64,000 nt of DNA, from contig CAMGYJ010000006.1 of assembly GCA_946122785.1 (NCBI GenBank), positions 68,325,676 to 68,389,675 on the forward strand, in the 5' to 3' direction. A program made the position numbers and the translations under genes. The stretch is from Linum tenue (lineage: Eukaryota; Streptophyta; Magnoliopsida; Malpighiales; Linaceae). The stretch's first letter is position 1; each line of letters begins with the position of its first letter. A model generated the notes under the pieces. The model worked only from the letters and a program-made list of their open reading frames with translations, was not told where the DNA came from and did no database searches. This document shows, piece by piece, positions 35,128 to 47,800 of the stretch.

Positions 35128-35601
35128 CAATCTCATCAAAACTATCTCAACAATCTCAAGTTTTAGTAGAGATAGTACTATCACTCATTTTGAGTGATAG
35201 TTTCCATCACATCAAGCAAACAATGCATGTATTGTTTGTGCAGAAAATAAAAAAAAAAACAATGCATTATGGACAATACATGCATTGTAACTATCCCAAT
35301 CAAACAATCACCAAAACCAAACGATCTAAATAGCTAAGTTGCATGGACTTGTTGAATTATATTGAACAACACCTAATATATTTGCTTGTTCTTAATAACA
35401 TCACAATCAAGTCCATATAGCATAATTATTAGTTAGATTTCCATTGGCAAGTTAAAGAAGGAGAAGTCTGACATAAGTAGCCACGTATGCAGGCCCAGAT
35501 AGATTGAAACACTTCCTATACTATAAGTCTCGTAAGGATTAGATATGAAAAGACTATAGACCCCCTCCGTGGAATTATGGGGGTGATGGAGGAGATATGT
35601 A
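35128..35601. other. Intergenic DNA with MITE-like relic
   Basis: Contains inverted words 'caatgcatgtattg' (about 35222) and 'caatacatgcattg' (about 35275), and ends in 'accaaaaccaaac', which resembles the inverse of 'gtttggttttggt' at about 20260. Probably part of an old MITE. No gene seen. Confidence 0.4.
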
Positions 35602-36114
35602 CGGATGACAACAAAATCTGAACCCATGGGTACTTTACTTGACCTTACCCGACTCAACCTGGGTTAAACCCGCGTTGATGGGTTTCGGATTGAGTTTGAG
35701 TTTAAACCCGTACACTATTCATTGGTTGGGGTTTAGGGATACTCGACCCATGGATACCCGTCCACACTTATTTTGCACCCTACTCTCCTCAAACCCTACC
35801 ATAATTCTAATCCCCCAATCTAACTCTCACTACACTTATTCCGTGTGCTTTTATTTAGTGTAATTGTGATTTGTTAGAGTGGTGTTTTATTTATGGATAA
35901 TTTGTATGAGAAAATTGACGTTTGAATTTTACTTTAATAGGAACTTGTTATAGTAAATTTTTTACCCCAAAAATTCATGGGTATCCATGAACCCACGAAT
36001 ACCCAACGGGTTGGGTTGTATTTGAGGTTTTCAAATTCACTGGGTTTTACCCCTAATTTTTTTTAAGAATAAACTCATGAATTTGGATTTGGCAAAACCC
36101 GACCCATTGCCATC
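35602..36114. mobile_element. hAT-like non-autonomous element upstream of CCT2
   Basis: The left end 'cggatgacaac' and the inverted right end 'gatggcaatgggtcgggt' resemble the termini of the other hAT elements in this window (for example 8159 and 57184). The interior is rich in 'aaccc'/'gggtt' words near both ends. A possible degenerate target duplication (gatatgta / tatatgta) is not convincing. Its right end lies about 330 bp from the CCT2 start codon. Confidence 0.55.
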
Positions 36115-36445
36115 ATACATATATGTATTGTCTGATTTCCTTCGAGGTCAGCAGCTCTTCTCTCACCTCTTTAGCTCTAGGGTTTCAGCTCTCAGCTTCC
36201 GTTCGACTCCGCTGAGGTTCTATTTGTTTCTCGTTAAAGCTGAACTGATCGGGTGGCAGCATATAGGTCGGCTTCCCATTTTTGAGTTCCAAATGGAATG
36301 AACGAAGCTTTCAATTGCATAGCGCATGCTTTCAGTTTTCTGCACAGTATTTAGTCTGCTCTGTTTGTGGTTGATTGTTGATCTCTGTTCATGCCTTATA
36401 GATTTCGGTTTTGAGTGGCGGTGTACATCTATATCACATTTCGGA
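36115..36445 (+). promoter_or_regulatory. CCT2 promoter-proximal region and 5' UTR with telo-box
   Basis: Contains 'tctagggttt' at 36176-36185, which includes the telo-box AGGGTTT common in 5' regions of plant translation and growth genes, within a C/T-rich leader. No clear TATA box is seen. Confidence 0.5.
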
Positions 36446-39400
36446 ATGGCGGTGAGTTGGCGTCTGGAACGGCTCTTGTTTTCTGCTTCTTTTCAATTTT
36501 CATTACCTGAAAGTTGTGAACGATCTGTTATGGTGCGTGTTGTGTAGATAGAAAGGATTCTTAAAGATGATGCTAGTGAAGAGAAAGGAGAGCGTGCCAG
36601 AATGGTGAGTTTTCCTCTGGACTTAGTTGAATTGAAGTGGTTGTAGAGCTTAATCTTGTCGTACGGAAGTTATTTAACACTAAGTTTACTTTCCTAGGCA
36701 TCTTTTGTTGGCGCCATGGCCATTGCTGATCTGGTCAAGACAACTCTGGGTCCTAAGGGGATGGTAAGCTTTATTTTCTATAGAGTGTGCTTGTACTGGT
36801 TTGTCTATGCTATTAACTAACAACTTGCACTTTTCGGTTGTTTCCGTTCCCAGGATAAAATACTGCAGTCTACTGGAAGAGGTCAGACAGTGACTGTAAC
36901 TAATGATGGGGCTACCATCTTGAAGTCACTACACATTGACAACCCAGCTGCTAAAGTCCTTGTTGGTATCCTTACTTTTGTTGTTACATATACCTACTAT
37001 TGTCGATCATGTTTTGTTTGGGTTCTCATCATTCCTATAAGATTGTAATTCCATGGGAGTTGGTATGATGAGATTCAGTTGCAGTTACTAAATTGTTTGC
37101 CACACCGCTGTTGTGGTAGAAATATTGGAGCATGGTGCAAAAATATACATCTTGATGCTGATCCTTAACCCTAAATTAGATATTTCGAAAGTTCAAGATG
37201 ATGAAGTTGGGGATGGGACAACTTCAGTAGTTGTCTTAGCTGGTGAACTATTGAGGGAGGCCGAGAAACTTGTTGCATCGAAGATCCACCCAATGACCAT
37301 CATAGCAGGTTTGCTCCGGGCATTTCAACTTTGTATTCATGTTCTCTCCTTGCATCATTTGAGTATTGGAAACCTTGGTTACTACCATTCTTAGAAGAAC
37401 ATTTAGCTCAACTTTACTCTCCGTGGTGTCTACCAAGCTGCTGTTGGCCATTGTGGTTTGGATGTTTGCCCACAACCCCTTGGTCACTGGTTCAAGCTTG
37501 GAACTCTCTCACTCTCTCGTGGTGTCTGGATTATGTGACTGTTTCTCTAAATATTGTTATAAATAATCTGTGGTTCTCAACATCAAACTGCTATCAGACA
37601 CTGCATGGTTTAATACTTCGTGTGGTTGGCAGCCTCTTTGCTGCAATCCAATTTTTTTGTAATATTTGGGTCATCTTACTCTTGTCACTGTGTGGAATCA
37701 TGTCCATGTTTCTGTACATATCTGCATCTAAATTGGTGGTCATTGATTCCAAATCACTACCATACTTGTGTATATTGTGATGATGGCTAATAACCAGAAA
37801 CTTACATTTTTTAATTTCAGGGTTTCGGATGGCAGCTGAATGTGCTCGAGAGGCTCTTCTTAAAAAGGTTGTGGATAATAAAGCTAATGAAGGTACTTCT
37901 TATGCACTGATAACTTGTTGGTCCAGTGCGTTGACTTCCAACTGTTTTTTGTTTATGCTGGTCGTTTGCTGGGACTTGGGATTTTGTTGTAAAGGTAATT
38001 GACATGATTTAAAGTCGTTGTGATTACATATTTGTCTTACTATTTTAAATTATCAAATTGCAGAGAAGTTCAAGACAGATTTGATGAAGATTGCAAAGAC
38101 AACTTTGAGTTCCAAAATATTATCACAGGATAAGGAACACTTCGCCAAGCTGGCTGTTGACGCTGTTTTGAGGCTAAAGGTGAATGGGTTTTTAAGTTTG
38201 CCTGGTTATGAATTTATCTTTTTCATGTCATGAGTGTGTCCCTGCCATTGTTCCATTTAAATTTTGGAGTTGATTGAGAACTAAGAATCTCAAGTCTTCT
38301 TCATGCATAGATTATATCCTCTCGGGACTGTCTCTGAACGTGCTAGTGACTGGTGGCTGGGTTCCGCATGTAGGTTCTCATGTGTGGACTGTTGTAGTAG
38401 ATATAATAAGCTGCAGTTTGAGTGCAAGGGGCTGTGTCTAATGACCTTTTGATTTTATGTTTCACATTGTTGAAGGTTTGGATTATTTGTGCTAACGCTC
38501 TGTTGATCTTGCCTCCTATTTCTAATGTGTTGTTTCCTTATACTTCTTGGTTACAGGGCAGCACAAACTTAGAATCCATCCAAATCATCAAGAAGCCTGG
38601 TGGTTCACTTAAGGATTCATTCTTGGATGAAGGGTGGGTATATGTGAACGTATTCACCTTTGCGGCTTTTAGTATCATGCAAAGTCCTTGTTTTCCCAAC
38701 AGTCCTCACTAAATCAATGTCTCTCTGTTCAGGTTTATTCTTGACAAGAAAATCGGAATTGGACAACCAAAACGGATTGAAAATGCTAACATTTTGGTGG
38801 CTAACACTGCAATGGACACAGATAAAGTAAAGATCTACGGCGCACGTGTTCGTGTTGATTCAATGGCTAAAGTTGCTGATATTGAAGCAGCTGAGAAGCA
38901 GAAGATGAGAGAAAAGGTGGACAAGATCCTAGCCCATGGGATTAATTGCTTTGTTAACAGACAGTTGATTTACAATTTCCCAGAAGAACTCTTTGCAAAT
39001 GCTGGAGTGCTTGCAATTGAGCATGCAGATTTCGATGGGATTGAACGGCTAGCTTTAGTGACCGGAGGTGAAATTGCCTCAACTTTTGACAATCCTGAAT
39101 CTGTTAAGCTTGGACACTGCAAGCTTATTGAGGAAATTATGATTGGAGAGGACAAGCTAATTAAATTCTCTGGCGTTGAGATGGGCCAGGCATGTACTGT
39201 CGTACTACGGGGTGCAAGGTAATCCTTTTACCTTTAGTATTCGTTGCATCTAGTATTTGTAGTTTGTTCAGGATCGTTGGTGATTTTTGCTCTTTCTTAT
39301 CAGTCTTGCCTAACTTTGTTTCTGAAATCATTATTAATTTTGCTTTCATGCACATGTAATGCCTAGTGGGAGAAATTTATATCAGGTGTATTTGCTTTCT

Positions 39401-40209
39401 TCTCTCTTTACTATGATGTCACATCATGTGAATTATTGTTGGTGTAGACACATACATACTGGTTTTATGGTCTAATTTTCAATTCGTCTCACTTAGAAAT
39501 ATGTTTCTTTTACCTTGTGCAGTCATCATGTGCTCGATGAGGCAGAAAGGTCCCTACATGATGCCCTCTGTGTTTTATCCCAAACCGTGAACGATAGCCG
39601 GGTTTTGTTTGGAGGCGGATGGCCAGAAATGGTGATGGCTAAGGCAGTCGATGAACTTGCTCGAACGACCCCGGGGAAGAGGTCTCATGCCATTGAAGCT
39701 TTCTCCAGGGCTCTTGTGGCCATTCCAACCACCATCGCAGATAATGCTGGTTTAGACAGTGCTGAGCTAGTAGCCCGGCTTAGAGCAGAGCACAACAAGG
39801 AGGATTCTAATGCTGGCATCGACGTCATCTCTGGATCTGTAAGTATTTTGGATTTCAATTGTTGGAACTTCTCTCCGTTTCTTGGCTAGTACATGAGATG
39901 AATTGTGAGAAACCTCAGAGTCCTGCTGCCATTACGCCTTACTCAGTCTCTTAGCTAGTTAGCTTCCCCAACTCCTACATGTTTGAGGTTTACCGATAGT
40001 GAACGAGCTTAATTTTATTAAGTTTCACTATTTGACCTGGCCCCATCATTTATGTCGTGCAGGTTGGAGACATGTCAGAGCTAGGGATTTCAGAGGCGTT
40101 CAAGGTTAAGCAAGCGGTACTGCTTTCTGCAACCGAGGCTGCCGAGATGATCCTCAGGGTAGACGAGATCATCACTTGTGCGCCACGAAGAAGAGAGGAT
40201 CGAATGTAA
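36446..40209 (+). CDS. CCT2: T-complex protein 1 subunit beta (chaperonin CCT beta)
   Basis: Exons 36446-36451, 36548-36604, 36698-36763, 36854-36965, 37180-37308, 37821-37892, 38064-38179, 38557-38633, 38733-39218, 39523-39838 and 40063-40209 join in frame (1584 nt, 527 aa, the usual length). The first exon codes only Met-Ala. Group II chaperonin ATP-site motifs are all present: 'TLGPKGM' (37-43), 'TNDGATIL' (59-66), 'GDGTT' (91-95) and 'GGGWPE' (404-409). It ends with '[10 protein letters not shown]', typical of the beta subunit. The product is one of eight subunits of the cytosolic TRiC/CCT ring that folds actin, tubulin and other proteins. A telo-box in the leader fits growth-linked expression. 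No lesion is seen. Confidence 0.97.
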
Positions 40210-41629
40210 AACGTGGATTGGATCTGCTGCTTTCTCTCTTAGGGCACTTGCATTTTGGCCAATCAATCTTATGAACTGTATTGTCATTTAACTTAGATTG
40301 TGAAACTGATAACTTTGCCAAACCTGCCCCAGTTTTTCGTGTGATGCCGGTTTCTGTAGAGTTGTGGAACTCCAGTGTTTTGTATTGATCGAATTCTAAA
40401 ACTGTGCATTGTTATTTGAAAACAGTATCGTGTTTAGATGGTTTTGGACTTCTGAAGTTGCTGTGATGCAGGACGAGATCTTTTGTTATTGAAAATTCTG
40501 CTCTTGATTGAACCTTGCTCCCTGTTAACTACGCATTTTTAAAAGCGTAGTTCCCCTGTATCTTAGGGAGTCTATCAGCATTGAAGTCCCCTGCTACTGT
40601 ATGTTTGCTTTTTCGCTACGCTCATTGCTGTAGAAATCCACTTTGACTACGTCTCCATATTCTTTAAGATTCTTATAGATCAGAAGAGTTGCTAGACCTT
40701 GTACTGTGGAAACTAATGGTTTAGAGACTGTGCTATCTGGTTGGACTGGAAATATCGCATACTGAATTCAAATCTATATGCGATTTTATTTTTAGCCGTA
40801 CAAAACAATTGGATCACAATTTAGTACAAATATACCGTCACTGAGATGTCCGGTATAACCTCCAGTAAGGTTATCACGATTTAGTACAAATACACCATCA
40901 CTGAGATGTCCGGTATAACCTCGGTAAGGTTTTCCAATCCTTGATGGTAACGGTGTAATCAAATTAGTTTCACATCCTAATTCTGCTTTGGTTCTTCATT
41001 CTACAAAAAAGCTACTTTGGTTCTTCATCCTACAAAAAAAGCTACTTATAAGAGGTAAGGAATAAACTCATTCTTGTTTAGAAAAATGTCATTCAGTAAT
41101 TGGTTCTTCGTTTGAAAAAGCTACTTCTAAGAAGGGAGAAATAAATTCATTTTTGGTTAGAAAAATTTCATCCCTTAACAATTGACGAGAATTGTAGTAA
41201 CATAACGCCTGAATTCGACATGAAAGTCCTATGATCTACTTCCGATTGTTTATTTTATAAGACAGAAATTAGCAGGATCCCGTTAGACTCACTCATATGA
41301 TCTAATTAGGTTAATTCCAAGTATATGTGCCTGATCTCTGTCATCATAAAAACAGCAGCGAGTTCCCATTTCTTGATAAGTGTGGAATTGGAGCTGTCCA
41401 GAAATGTGGACACACCCCATTTTGATGCCCGAGAATTTGGATTATATACTGCCTTCATGGAGGGAAAAAATAAGAAAAAGAATCTTATCTCTCGCTTCTC
41501 TAATTTGTTTCATTTTAGTATTTTACCTGTTTCTGATTTAATTCTTGGGATTCGAGACGCCTGCTTCCGTCACCGTTGCAAGTCATCAGTGAGATTTTAC
41601 AAGAGCAAATTGACGCTCTTTCTCGTTCG

Positions 41630-41664
<35 letters not shown>

Positions 41665-41701
41665 AGCTTAGAGAAAGTCAGCAAACGCAGCCAGCTCTCC
41701 A
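40210..41701. other. CCT2 3' flank and ECH2 upstream region with short tandem repeats
   Basis: Contains a 60-bp tandem duplication (40811-40870 / 40871-40930, 'agtacaaatayaccrtcact'), a 29-bp duplication around 40985-41046 ('ctttggttcttcat' and 'ctacaaaaaa') with a third diverged copy near 41100, and a CT-rich microsatellite at 41631-41664 in the presumed ECH2 5' UTR. No gene is visible. Confidence 0.6.
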
Positions 41702-44082
41702 ATGGCGGACGGTTCAGGGTTCAGTCATCAACTCGTTGCTTCTCACAGATTCCCCGAGGTACTAATCACAAACTTAAAAAATCATTTCTCGTGCGGTTCC
41801 GCTTCCGAATAAGGAGTTTGGCTAAGATCCGATAGCTTTCTGTTTGTTTGCCCTGTCATTTCTCGTCGGGATTGTTGGCGGTGACCAGACGACGTTCGAT
41901 TACACGGAGAGGTAGAGCTCTCTCGGTCCCTCGCCGTAGTTCCGTTTTCTTGTACCTTCTTCCATTGAATTTTGGAGTTGTCTGAATGTCTTTCTGCTTA
42001 ATAGAGACGTAGCTGTTTATGCTCTGGGAATCGGAGCTTGTGGCCGAGATGCCGTCGATGAAGACGAGCTCAAATATGTTTACCACGAGAACGGCCAAAA
42101 ATCTATCCAGGTACGTTGTTCGGATGATTCTCGAAGTTCGCTGGTGAATTGTTCTTGACACTTGCCAAATGTTTTCAGAACTAAGGATTGCTATAGATGT
42201 GGTGAATCATTTGTTCTCGTGGAGTTAGATTGTTGATTAGTTTTCGGAAGTGTATCAGAGATTAGCGGATTGGTGTAGCTATGTGGTTGAAGTTTTGTTC
42301 ATGTCTTCTGCAACTTTATATTGTTCTTGATACTTGCAAAATGTTTTCAGAACCAAGGATTGCTATAGATGTGGTGTCATTTGTTCTCGTGGTGTTAGAT
42401 TGTTGATTAGTTTTCGGACACGTATCAGAGATCAGGGGATTGTGTAGCTATGTGGTTGAAGATTTGTTCATATCTTTTGCAACTTTATATTTACTATCTC
42501 ATCCGCAATTTGCTCAGGTCCTTCCAACATTTTCTGCTTTGTTTTCGGTGGGAATAATGATGAAAGGGTTGGACATACCTGGTTTAGAGTGAGTATCTGA
42601 AACTAACCTTATTCCTACGGCGAATCAGTAGCTGACTATCACAGTCTGTTTCTTTTGGTAGTTATGATCCTAGGCTTCTGTTGCATGGGCAGCAGTATAT
42701 TGAACTTTACCAGCCATTCCCTTCAAGTGCATCGGTAAGTTCTTCGAACTGGAGCGACCATTTAGTCGAAAGGTTCCAATTCCAGCGGTGACATAAGTTG
42801 TTTGTGTTTTGTGACTATTTGTTCGCTGATTGCTGATGCAGCTGGTGAACAAATCAAGTCTTGCTGGATTGCATGACAAAGGTTTGTAATAGCAAACTGG
42901 TGTAAGTTTACAGAACTATCTGCCGTTTTTAGGGTTGTAACTAGTGTAATTTGCTCCTTGTTAATACTGGCAGGCAAAGCTGCTATTGCTGAAATTGAGA
43001 CCAAGACTTATGAGAAGGGATCTGGCAAACTACTATGCATGGGCAGGTGAAGTCTGATTAAGACGCATCATGTGTTTGAGGCTCCAGTCCTTTAGCTGAG
43101 CTCTGATGTAATGTTTTTTCGCTTTTCCAGATCAACGGCTTTTCTCAGGGGAGCTGGTGGCTTCTCAAAGTCATCTCAGCCGTATTCATACTCCACTTAT
43201 CCAAAAGACCAAATTGGTGCTATTGAAATCCCCAAATCTCTACCCTCAGCTGTGTTTCAAGATCTTACTCAACCTTCTCAGGCATGTTAACTTTTGTGAT
43301 GCTTTTTTTTTTTTTTTTTGCTTCGTAGAGTTATTCACCTGATCTATGTGTCCTACGAATCCTTCTTCCTTGTTATGCTACTAGGGCACTAGCATTGTAA
43401 GGTTTAATTAAGCCTGAACTTGCTGCTAATTCTGTATTTCCATTAGTGGTTTGATAACTGTAAGACCTAAAAAGTCTCCCTCTCCTAGGAACGAGCGATT
43501 GCTTGATCAGTGTGCCTTGCAGTAGTTCTGGATTCCATAACTATTTGTTTTTCCCACCTCCATTTTGCAGGCATTGCTGTATCGGCTGTCCGGTGATTAT
43601 AATCCACTGCATTCCGATCCTAACATTGCTACAGTTGCAGGGTTTGTAATCTCTCCCATCCTTCTCTATTTAAGCACTCTAAAACATCACATCTGATCAT
43701 GTTACATGACACATCACAGATTCTCGCGTCCGATATTGCACGGACTGTGCACTCTTGGATTTGCAGTCCGAGCAGTCATCAAATCCATCTGCAGAGGAGA
43801 CGCGAATGCAGTGAAGAACATTCTAGGCCGATTCCTCTTACATGTTTACCCTGGCGAGACTTTGATCACCGAAATGTGGCTTCAAGGCTCGAGGTAATAA
43901 TGCTATCATACTGAAATGAACTCTGAATAATGACCGGACATTCATGTTTCTGTCTAATTGAGCTCAAACTGGTTTTTTATTCAATTGTCTGCAGGGTCTT
44001 CTACCAAACAAAAGTGAAAGAAAGAAACCGGGCTGTGCTGGCTGGCTATGTCGATCTTCGTCATATACCTTCTGCTTTGTAA
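41702..44082 (+). CDS. ECH2: Peroxisomal enoyl-CoA hydratase 2 (MaoC-like, double hotdog)
   Basis: Exons 41702-41758, 41889-41911, 42005-42110, 42518-42588, 42662-42734, 42842-42881, 42974-43046, 43131-43281, 43571-43641, 43720-43893 and 43995-44082 join in frame (927 nt, 308 aa, as in Arabidopsis ECH2). The hydratase-2 motif '[14 protein letters not shown]' carries the expected catalytic Asp207 and His212, followed by '[11 protein letters not shown]'. The N-terminal half ('[14 protein letters not shown]', '[16 protein letters not shown]') is the non-catalytic hotdog that binds the acyl tail. It hydrates 2E-enoyl-CoA to 3R-hydroxyacyl-CoA during beta-oxidation of cis-unsaturated fatty acids in peroxisomes. 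The C-terminal tripeptide Ser-Ala-Leu resembles a type-1 peroxisomal targeting signal. The intron after exon 8 begins with GC, not GT. Confidence 0.95.
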
Positions 44083-44896
44083 ATCCAGGGGGATCAAAAT
44101 GTCTGAAAAACAACTGTTGTAGTCCAATAAATGTATGCATGTGTGTTGTGTGTTGTTATTATATCCTTTTAGTTTGGCACATTTGTAATTGTGGAGCTCG
44201 TTTGGTCATCTTTTGTAGTCCAATAATGTATGCATATGAGTTACTATAAGTGATTTGATAAATAACTAAATAACCAAGGGTGGCTTGGATATGAGATTGT
44301 TGAAATACCTCAATTAAGAGGTAGATTTGAATATTTTTTTCTTTGTATGATAAGTGATTCCTACATTTTGATTGTTATATATTGTGAGTGCTCATTAGAG
44401 GTGGATTCAAATACATTATTGTGATGCATCATGCATATGAAAGCTTCAAATTCCATAGTCAATTGCTCGCCCTAACTATCTAATAACTCTATAACTAGTA
44501 TTTTTGCAATTATATTATGTTGGTACAACTCTGTGGTAAATTATTTATCGTTGTAAATTATTTTATCGTTTTGTTAATACTTAATACACAAAAAATATTA
44601 TGTTGGTTGATACTTGATTACGTAAGTTTAGTTCATTCCTGAATCCTGGCTGGTTGCCTTTCCCCCTTTCCCGAGTGAGTATATTTATTTGGGAATGGAC
44701 GGCTAACTTTTTCCTCAAATGCAAAACGGCATGGCGTTTGTTGAAGATAGCTGCCCTAACATATAAAAGTCCCACAAATTGGCGCTCTACTGTAGTTCTG
44801 CCCACCGGCACTTCCTCTCACGCTTTCAACTCTCAGACTCGCAAGTCTCACTAGAAGCAGAACTGTATCCCGTCAACTGCCGCTCCATTTCTAATA
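44083..44896 (+). other. ECH2 3' flank and PUS10 upstream region
   Basis: The downstream side repeats 'tgtagtccaataa' twice (about 44118 and 44214) near likely polyadenylation signals. The upstream side of PUS10 has a C/T-rich leader before the start codon. No other gene is visible. Confidence 0.5.
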
Positions 44897-47800
44897 ATGT
44901 CAGGCGAAACTGAAGCGGTATCTCTTTCCGGAACTCCTACCACGGCGGAGCTGGCGGCGGTTAGTAACGAGGAGGAGACGCGGATCCTCAGCGACGCCAT
45001 TCGTTCTTTGCCTCCTCAAGCCGTCAAGGACTTGTTGAACTCCGAGGTTTGTTTTCACTCTTTCCCGAAGTTTCAACCTCCTATTAGAAGCTCGATTGAG
45101 TGGTTTCTTTGTTCGCCCGCCATGGCTAGTTAGATTCCAGGTCGCGTTGTGTTGTTCTGGCAATAGTTTGCATTATTGCATACTAGGTGTTTGATATGTT
45201 GACAGAGTATAGAATTTGCGACTGTCGAGTATTCTTTTTGAAGGTTCACTGTTTTCCCCCTCCGGTATCCGTGTTTTTTCCTTCTTCTGGTTGCTGAGTT
45301 CGTCCCTGCTTGATTCCTTTGGCGATCATGGACACAAACTGCCAAAACCGAGAAGCCCAGGGAAATTTCTTATGATTGCCGTGCTTTTTTATCGTCAATT
45401 TTGCAACATCGATTAGTGTCGAGTGCAGTTTATACAGTGAAATGTGAATCCGTCCTCGTTTCATATAATGTTCATAAGCTCTCTTTCTTATTTGCTTCTC
45501 CTTTTTCGTTCCAGGTTTGTATCGCTTGCATACTCAGGCTGTTTGGATTCAGAGAACATTTTCACTTCCGTTCTTCTATCTCGAGTTCTATGTTGCATTC
45601 TGTTCTTGGAGAGTCGGAACATCTGGAACATTACGGGATACTTGCTGGCTCCAAATCAGGGGAGGAATTAGAAGTTCAGCAGATTGTGTGCAGGATGTGT
45701 TTAGGCATTTTGCAGTACTTATATCGCAATGATAAGGGCATATTGGTGCAAAAGCTAAGTGCAGACGGCTTAGCTGCTTCCATTGATGAAATGATAAAGC
45801 AAGATGGCCATGAGATCGACGGCTTCTCCCTTGAACTGTCCGTACCACCTGTCCTCTTGGAACATGACAATGCAGTATGGTAAGAGCCGTTTTGTTTTAC
45901 TCAGTGACTCCAAAATTTCGAGATTGTTGTATTGAATTCAAACTACTATGTTTTTGTAGTCTGCTGTATTTCTAGATTATTGAATAACTAGCTAGGTCTT
46001 TCTAGAGTAGGCATTGCTATGTGTATAATAGTAAGCAATAACGATCCATTATCAAGTTGAAGTTGTTTAAGTCGGTTATATTTTGTATTGCTCTGTGTTG
46101 TCGTGATTTTGTGTGTTACTTTCTGGTTCCATGTACTGTAGGTCGTATATGAAGAAGAGATACGGACAGGAAGTTGGGATTGCAGAAGAGACCTCAAAAT
46201 GTGTTTCTGTGAAGGATGCCTTAAAATTGGCAATAACATATCCCATTGAAAATATGTTGGTAAGTACAACTTCATTATACTGAATTTAGAGCGAAAATTG
46301 CGCCTCAGTGCAAAATTGTGATAAGCGTTGATACTCCCGTTAATTCTTTATCTAATTGAAGCTTTGCAGGATGTTAAATCCAGCTCCATTCCAAGCTCAT
46401 TCCGCATTCGGCTGACCTATAGTCAAACGAAGCCATCATCCTCCATGGCTAAATCTCCAGGAGAAACGAATGGATCTTGCAAGAGAAGAAAAACAGGTAT
46501 GTTAACTTGTGCATTTGTGTATGACATCGAGTTCATCTTGCTAGGCAACTAACACCAATCACTTCAGGTCATAGTTCAGCATATTTGTCAACTAATAAAT
46601 TTAAGTCGGCTTATAGTCATTACGGGTGCACGTAGTAGTATCCCTGTCCATATGAATGATGTTCGTATGAGTTTTTCAGTGCTAGTAAGCTGTTCTTTCT
46701 GCTTTTGTTTCTTTGCAGCTGATGTGAATGGAGTACCTGTGAGGTCTTCTAACTTCTCTGGTGATCAGAAGTCCTCAGAGCCTTGCAACTTCCCTTTAGA
46801 GAAGGTAGTTCCCTACTCTTTCTGAAAGAACTAGATTTCTGTTGTTAGTGACAAGTGCTGATGTCAATGAATTCTATATTTTGCATGGAGGTTGCCTGTT
46901 CATGTTGTCTTTTATATGACTCTCTTACTGAATTTTTCGATCATACCTTTAAAGGTCAATGAACCCTACTACCTGGCTCTTGTTTGCTGCCGAACACCTA
47001 TCTACATTGGTGGGAGATACCTCAAGGTGCGTATAGTAGTAGTAGCTTAAGTTACATGACGATATTGAAATTGGATTACTGCTGTCTGCTAGAATGAAGG
47101 ATTGCTTCCTTTCATGCAGTTCTCAAGAAATGTTAGTCAAACTCGCTGGATTATTGACGACGAAAGAAAAGGAGAATCATCTGTCGAGGTACTTGTACCC
47201 AGGATTGCTACAGAAAATGTCTTTACTACAATGATGACATAGATCAACACTTACAAGATTTTATTATGTAGGAAATAATAGGAAGCAGCATTCTTCCAGC
47301 TTGTCAAGGTGACAGTTACAAGTTTCATGCTGCTGGCAGAGAGGATATTGATGTACTAGAGATCTCTCTTTAACTATCTCTATGTCTCTCGTCTCCTTTT
47401 CTTGTTCCAGTTTCGCCTGAACCTATATATTTATTTCTTCTTTCCAGGTGCGGATGTTGGGTTCAGGCAGACCTTTCATGGTTGAAGTACAAAATGCGCG
47501 GAGAGTTCCCTCAGAGGCTATTATCAAAGAAACAGAAACAAAAATAAACAGCTTGGAGGAAAAATTGGTAAGTTCTCATATTATCGTTTTCTTACCTCAT
47601 TTGCTTCGGCGTCAAATGTGAAACCGTCTCGTGCGTGTGTAGGTTGCTGTGAAAAATCTTAAACTGGAAGTCAATAATGGTTGGGGCTTAATGCACGAAG
47701 GAGAATCCGAAAAACAGGTATTGTTTTCTTTGGCTTACTCTTTACTTTTTCCTCTATTGTGACTTGTGAGACCTTACTCTCTTATTCGTTTCATCCAGAA

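Noticed and set aside
37331..37780. 149-aa frame in the CCT2 region
   Set aside because: It lies almost wholly within intron 5 of CCT2 and has no domain.
41325..41765. 146-aa frame upstream of and overlapping ECH2 exon 1
   Set aside because: It runs through the CT microsatellite into exon 1 in a different reading frame from ECH2; the conserved protein starts at 41702.
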